Of a DNA stretch of 6,597 bases, positions 5,130 through 6,597 are shown piece by piece. The notes below the pieces were generated by a model. That model had not been told where the DNA came from and made no database searches. It saw only the letters and a list, made by a program, of their open reading frames with translations. Location: assembly GCA_943357975.1 (NCBI GenBank), contig CALRGS010000036.1:1-6597 (forward strand), given 5' to 3'. Numbering within the stretch: position 1 is the stretch's first letter; each line of letters opens with the position of its first letter. The stretch is from Candidatus Nomurabacteria bacterium. GTDB taxonomy: Bacteria > Patescibacteriota > Minisyncoccia > Phycocordibacterales > UBA1006. Both the position numbers and the translations under genes were made by a program.

Positions 5130-5157
5130 ACTATACATTATTTCCTTAAAAAATCAA
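5130..5157 (-). promoter_or_regulatory. Promoter of tRNA-Arg (and probably cca)
   Basis: On the minus strand TTGATT (5157-5152), 16 nt, TATAGT (5135-5130), ending 10 nt before the tRNA 5' end. The start is predicted a few bases upstream of the mature tRNA. No other promoter is evident before cca. Confidence 0.7.
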
Positions 5158-5186
5158 TTGAATATAGAACTAATATCGGATATACT
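5158..5186 (+). promoter_or_regulatory. Promoter of tRNA-Gly
   Basis: TTGAAT (5158-5163), 17 nt, TATACT (5181-5186), with a start expected about two bases before the tRNA at 5196. Its -35 box abuts the -35 of the leftward tRNA-Arg promoter within the palindrome TCAATTGA. Confidence 0.75.
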
Positions 5187-5195
5187 GTCAAACAC

Positions 5196-5269
5196 GCGGC
5201 CATGGTTTAGTGGTAGAACACGTCCTTGCCAAGGATGAGATGGGAGTCCGATTCTCCCTGGCCGCACCA
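5196..5269 (+). tRNA. tRNA-Gly (anticodon GCC), CCA encoded
   Basis: A 74-nt cloverleaf. The acceptor GCGGCCA pairs with UGGCCGC, followed by discriminator A and an encoded CCA (5267-5269). The anticodon loop UUGCCAA gives GCC, reading GGC/GGU. The D-loop contains the conserved GG (AGUGGUA), and the T-loop has the UCCGAUU pattern with stem GGGAG/CUCCC. No clear U-tailed terminator follows; a short direct repeat, CTTCGCA, occurs at 5270 and 5283. Confidence 0.95.
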
Positions 5270-5312
5270 CTTCGCAAGATGCTTCGCAGTGCAAGCATAA
5301 AAAAAGATTCAT

Positions 5313-5566
5313 AAACGACACTGTTTGTTCAAAACGACATCAAAACGACATTTATAAGATCAAAACGACATTCAAAACGACATTGTTCAAAACGACAATG
5401 TCGTTTTGAATTGAATAAAATACCCAATACTGTGGATAACTATGGGGGAAAAGGGTATAACTATGTCTTTTTGGTGTCGTTTAGAAATGTCGTTTTGAAT
5501 ACAAAATGTCGTTTAGAAATGTCGTTTTGATTTAATCCTTATTCTATAAGGGTTTCAAAACGACAT
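5313..5566. repeat. Iteron-like array of TCAAAACGACAT in two opposed arms
   Basis: Most of the 390-nt gene-free gap (5270-5659) is this array. Forward copies start at 5313 (partial), 5329, 5340, 5360, 5372, 5387 and 5555; reverse copies (TGTCGTTTTGA or TGTCGTTTAGA) at 5399, 5475, 5488, 5507 and 5520; a degenerate one at 5464. The copies at 5386-5410 form an exact 12-bp inverted repeat with one central base. Spacing alternates 11-13 and 19-20 bp, a dimer period of 31-32 bp (about three helical turns), in both arms. A DnaA box sits between the arms. The unspaced, inverted layout is not CRISPR. Candidate roles are replication-initiator or regulator binding. Confidence 0.85.
5431..5439 (-). promoter_or_regulatory. 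Consensus DnaA box TTATCCACA
   Basis: TGTGGATAA on the plus strand is the exact complement of the consensus DnaA box TTATCCACA. It is the only perfect copy I noticed and lies between the two arms of the repeat array, next to parS sites. One 9-mer alone can occur by chance; the position is what makes it interesting. Confidence 0.6.
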
Positions 5567-5636
5567 TGGGAAGCTCAAAGATTTCTTGAGAAATAATTTA
5601 TCTAGAATTGATCTCAATCTGCTAAGCTTGTTTCAC

Positions 5637-5650
5637 CCGCCAGCAGGCGG
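5637..5650. repeat. Hairpin CCGCC-AGCA-GGCGG before yraN
   Basis: A five-pair GC-rich stem with a four-base loop ends 9 nt before the yraN ATG, directly after a GTTTCAC half-site (5630-5636). There is no T-run, so not a terminator. It could affect translation initiation of yraN or be another dispersed palindrome. Confidence 0.45.
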
Positions 5651-5659
5651 ATTAAAGAC

Positions 5660-6079
5660 ATGAAACGTTTTACATCAGAAACACAGCAAATAGGAGAGTT
5701 GGGTGAACATATTGCCTGTAAATACCTTATAAAACAAGGGTTTTCTATTATGGAACGGAATTATACTAAGAAAATAGGGGAAGTAGATATTATTTGTAAG
5801 AAGCAAGGAGTTATTCATTTTATTGAGGTTAAAACCATTGTTACACGTGTAACAGGGGTAGATGTTTCACGTGAAACGTCTAAAAGTAGGGAATTGTACA
5901 ACCCGTTCGATAATATTACTCGCCATAAACTAAAGAAGATTTCTCGAACTATTGAGTGGTATTTGGCAGAAAGGCATGTTTCACGTGAAACACCCCTACA
6001 AATTGATGCGATTGCTGTCGTTTTGAATTACAATACACGGATTGCAAGTGTCAATGTTTTGTGGAAAGTCATTGCATAA
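5660..6079 (+). CDS. yraN: UPF0102 / YraN family nuclease-fold protein
   Basis: 139 aa, close to the usual 110-130 aa of the family. The fold is restriction-endonuclease-like; the function is not established, though a role in processing DNA or recombination intermediates has been suspected. Visible: GELGEHIACKYLIKQGF (12-28), NYTKKIGEVDII with the acidic D43, then HFIEVKT with E56 and K58, giving the D...ExK signature of the nuclease fold. The C-terminal half has HKLKKISRTIEWYLAER and QIDAIAVVL. Three segments are written by parS-type DNA: VTRVT (61-65), VSRET (69-73) and VSRET (107-111). A copy of the upstream 12-mer repeat (6016-6027) is also in its coding DNA. No clear Shine-Dalgarno precedes ATG 5660, and I could not place the promoter with confidence. 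Confidence 0.92.
   Translation: MKRFTSETQQIGELGEHIACKYLIKQGFSIMERNYTKKIGEVDIICKKQGVIHFIEVKTIVTRVTGVDVSRETSKSRELYNPFDNITRHKLKKISRTIEWYLAERHVSRETPLQIDAIAVVLNYNTRIASVNVLWKVIA
5839..5854. repeat. parS: Variant parS palindrome TGTTACACGTGTAACA in yraN
   Basis: A perfect 16-bp palindrome that differs from the parS consensus by a symmetric pair of changes (T to A and A to T). It lies 24 bp left of an almost exact parS site. It encodes VTRVT. It may be a weak ParB site or the site of a different palindrome-binding protein. Confidence 0.5.
5863..5878. repeat. parS: parS site in yraN
   Basis: TGTTTCACGTGAAACG: the full 14-bp palindromic core, with only the last outer base off the 16-bp consensus. It encodes VSRET. 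Confidence 0.85.
5977..5992. repeat. parS: Exact consensus parS site in yraN
   Basis: TGTTTCACGTGAAACA is identical to the 16-bp palindromic parS consensus bound by chromosomal ParB/Spo0J proteins. It encodes the second VSRET of YraN and is 114 bp from the previous site. Confidence 0.9.
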
Positions 6080-6099
6080 TTTTTTAGTTATGTTATATT
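6072..6099 (+). promoter_or_regulatory. Possible promoter of the last gene
   Basis: TTGCAT (6072-6077), 16 nt, TATATT (6094-6099) overlaps the end of yraN and would give a leader of about 28 nt before ATG 6134. The -35 match is poor, and the gene may instead be read through from yraN. Confidence 0.35.
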
Positions 6100-6133
6100 A
6101 AGTTCCATTTTGTTCACTTAAACCCCATAGCAA

Positions 6134-6597
6134 ATGGCAAAAAACAATCCCACAGCAGCAGCCAAGAAGTTATTTCTGGCAATTACGAAGAGTATTGAAG
6201 TAGAATTACTTAAACCTGAGGTTTCAGGCCCTACCGGTAATGATAAGCAGTTTAAAGCCTTTCTTTATGCAGTAAAATCAGTTATTTCACACGTAGAAGA
6301 AGGAACCCTGCTATTTGCCGTAGATTCTGATAGGTCGTTTACTGCAGCTAGTTTAGCAAGAATAAACAGAAAAAGAGTTCTTGAAAAAGAAAGAGCCACT
6401 TTTACTTCAAATATGGATTCTTTAATAACTGCGTATGTAGCAGGTGTTAAAAACTCATCAAAAGAGGCAGATACTATCGAAAACACTACGGTTCAAACTA
6501 TTGAGGTGCTCTGCACGGTTTTTAGAAAAAGAGGACTCGTGTCGGATTCATGCTTGAAGCGCTTTGAGTTGGCTGTTTCAAGCCAAACCGCAACAGC
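6134..6597 (+). CDS. Hypothetical protein, C-terminus cut by window edge
   Basis: An open frame of 154 codons from ATG 6134 to the right edge, starting 54 nt after yraN. I do not recognise it. The N-terminus is MAKNNPTAAAKKLFLAI. The sequence is Ala/Lys/Ser-rich and looks largely helical and soluble, with segments such as KQFKAFLYAVKSVISHVEEGTL, SLARINRKRVLEKERATF and IEVLCTVFRKRGLVSDSCLKRFELAV. There is no signal peptide or membrane helix. No Shine-Dalgarno precedes the ATG; a poor promoter at 6072-6099 is possible. The opposite-strand frame at 6265-6486 is treated as a shadow. Its place beside the parS/repeat region could hint at a DNA-related role, but nothing in the sequence shows that. 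Confidence 0.7.
   Translation, partial: MAKNNPTAAAKKLFLAITKSIEVELLKPEVSGPTGNDKQFKAFLYAVKSVISHVEEGTLLFAVDSDRSFTAASLARINRKRVLEKERATFTSNMDSLITAYVAGVKNSSKEADTIENTTVQTIEVLCTVFRKRGLVSDSCLKRFELAVSSQTAT

Larger units (their letters stand above)
3364..5991. repeat. parS: Cluster of parS-type sites and GTTTCAC half-sites
   Basis: The heptamer GTTTCAC or its complement GTGAAAC occurs at 3364, 3484, 3589, 3688, 3736, 3952, 4097, 4114, 4336, 4390, 4674, 4990, 5036, 5104, 5630, 5864/5871 and 5978/5985. I found none in 1-3360 or after 5992. Chance would give about 0.3 on both strands in this length at equal base frequencies. Several copies are complete or near-complete 16-bp parS palindromes, listed separately. 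ParB proteins load at such sites near the origin in many bacteria. Here most sites are in coding DNA, and one half-site is in the D-arm of tRNA-Arg. Confidence 0.8.

Noticed and set aside
5047..5238. Plus-strand 63-codon frame beginning MHPLGLEPRTTVPKTV
   Set aside because: It reads through the antisense of tRNA-Arg and into tRNA-Gly. This peptide is the classic spurious translation of a complemented tRNA gene.
5281..5307. Terminator after tRNA-Gly (ATGCTT...AAGCAT followed by a homopolymer)
   Set aside because: The run after the stem is A, not T, on the tRNA strand, and on the other strand the T-run precedes the stem.
5313..5566. CRISPR array
   Set aside because: The units are 11-12 bp, occur in both orientations and have no uniform unique spacers; no cas gene is present.
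6265..6486. Minus-strand 73-codon frame inside the last gene
   Set aside because: The plus frame is open from 6134 to the edge, and the minus frame has no signals of its own.

Overview
This looks like an oriC- or centromere-proximal stretch of a bacterial chromosome. The likely source is a Patescibacteria/CPR (Parcubacteria-like) genome. That placement is an inference from the short, mostly leaderless genes, the UPF0102/YraN protein carrying VSRET segments, the short palindromic terminators and moderately AT-rich DNA; no taxonomic marker gene is present. No dnaA, parA or parB lies in the window.

Layout. 1-623 (-): 5' part of an unrecognised protein that runs off the left edge. 624-763: a compact divergent control region with a perfect TTGACA-17-TATAAT promoter, a perfect intrinsic terminator about 40 nt beyond it (together a candidate ~65-nt small RNA), and the overlapping promoter of a class I methyltransferase (764-1426, +). 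1511-2305 (+): exonuclease III/AP endonuclease. 2314-2350: bidirectional terminator facing a 120-aa hypothetical gene (2355-2717, -). 2866-3291 (+): 141-aa membrane protein, then a second bidirectional terminator. 3452-5035 (-): CCA-adding tRNA nucleotidyltransferase, sitting 12 nt downstream of a CCA-less tRNA-Arg(UCG). Divergent from it is tRNA-Gly(GCC). 5270-5659 is gene-free and carries a 12-copy array of TCAAAACGACAT/ATGTCGTTTTGA with a perfect DnaA box. 5660-6079 (+): YraN/UPF0102. 6134 to the right edge (+): an unrecognised protein, cut by the window.

Two superposed systems stand out. From 3364 to 5992 the DNA is studded with ParB-type parS sites, several matching the TGTTTCACGTGAAACA consensus exactly or nearly so, plus many half-sites. 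They lie inside cca, tRNA-Arg and yraN, whereas I found no GTTTCAC/GTGAAAC heptamer in the first 3.36 kb. Between the parS-bearing genes lies the iteron-like array, arranged as two opposed arms with a 31-32 bp dimer period around a DnaA box. Together they suggest a chromosomal segregation/replication control region.

Other themes: at least five genes have a -10 box 7-8 nt before the start codon, implying leaderless mRNAs; tRNA-Arg processing would create the 5' end of the cca mRNA; and cca carries one or two in-frame palindromic insertions, one of which resembles an intergenic hairpin near 1441.
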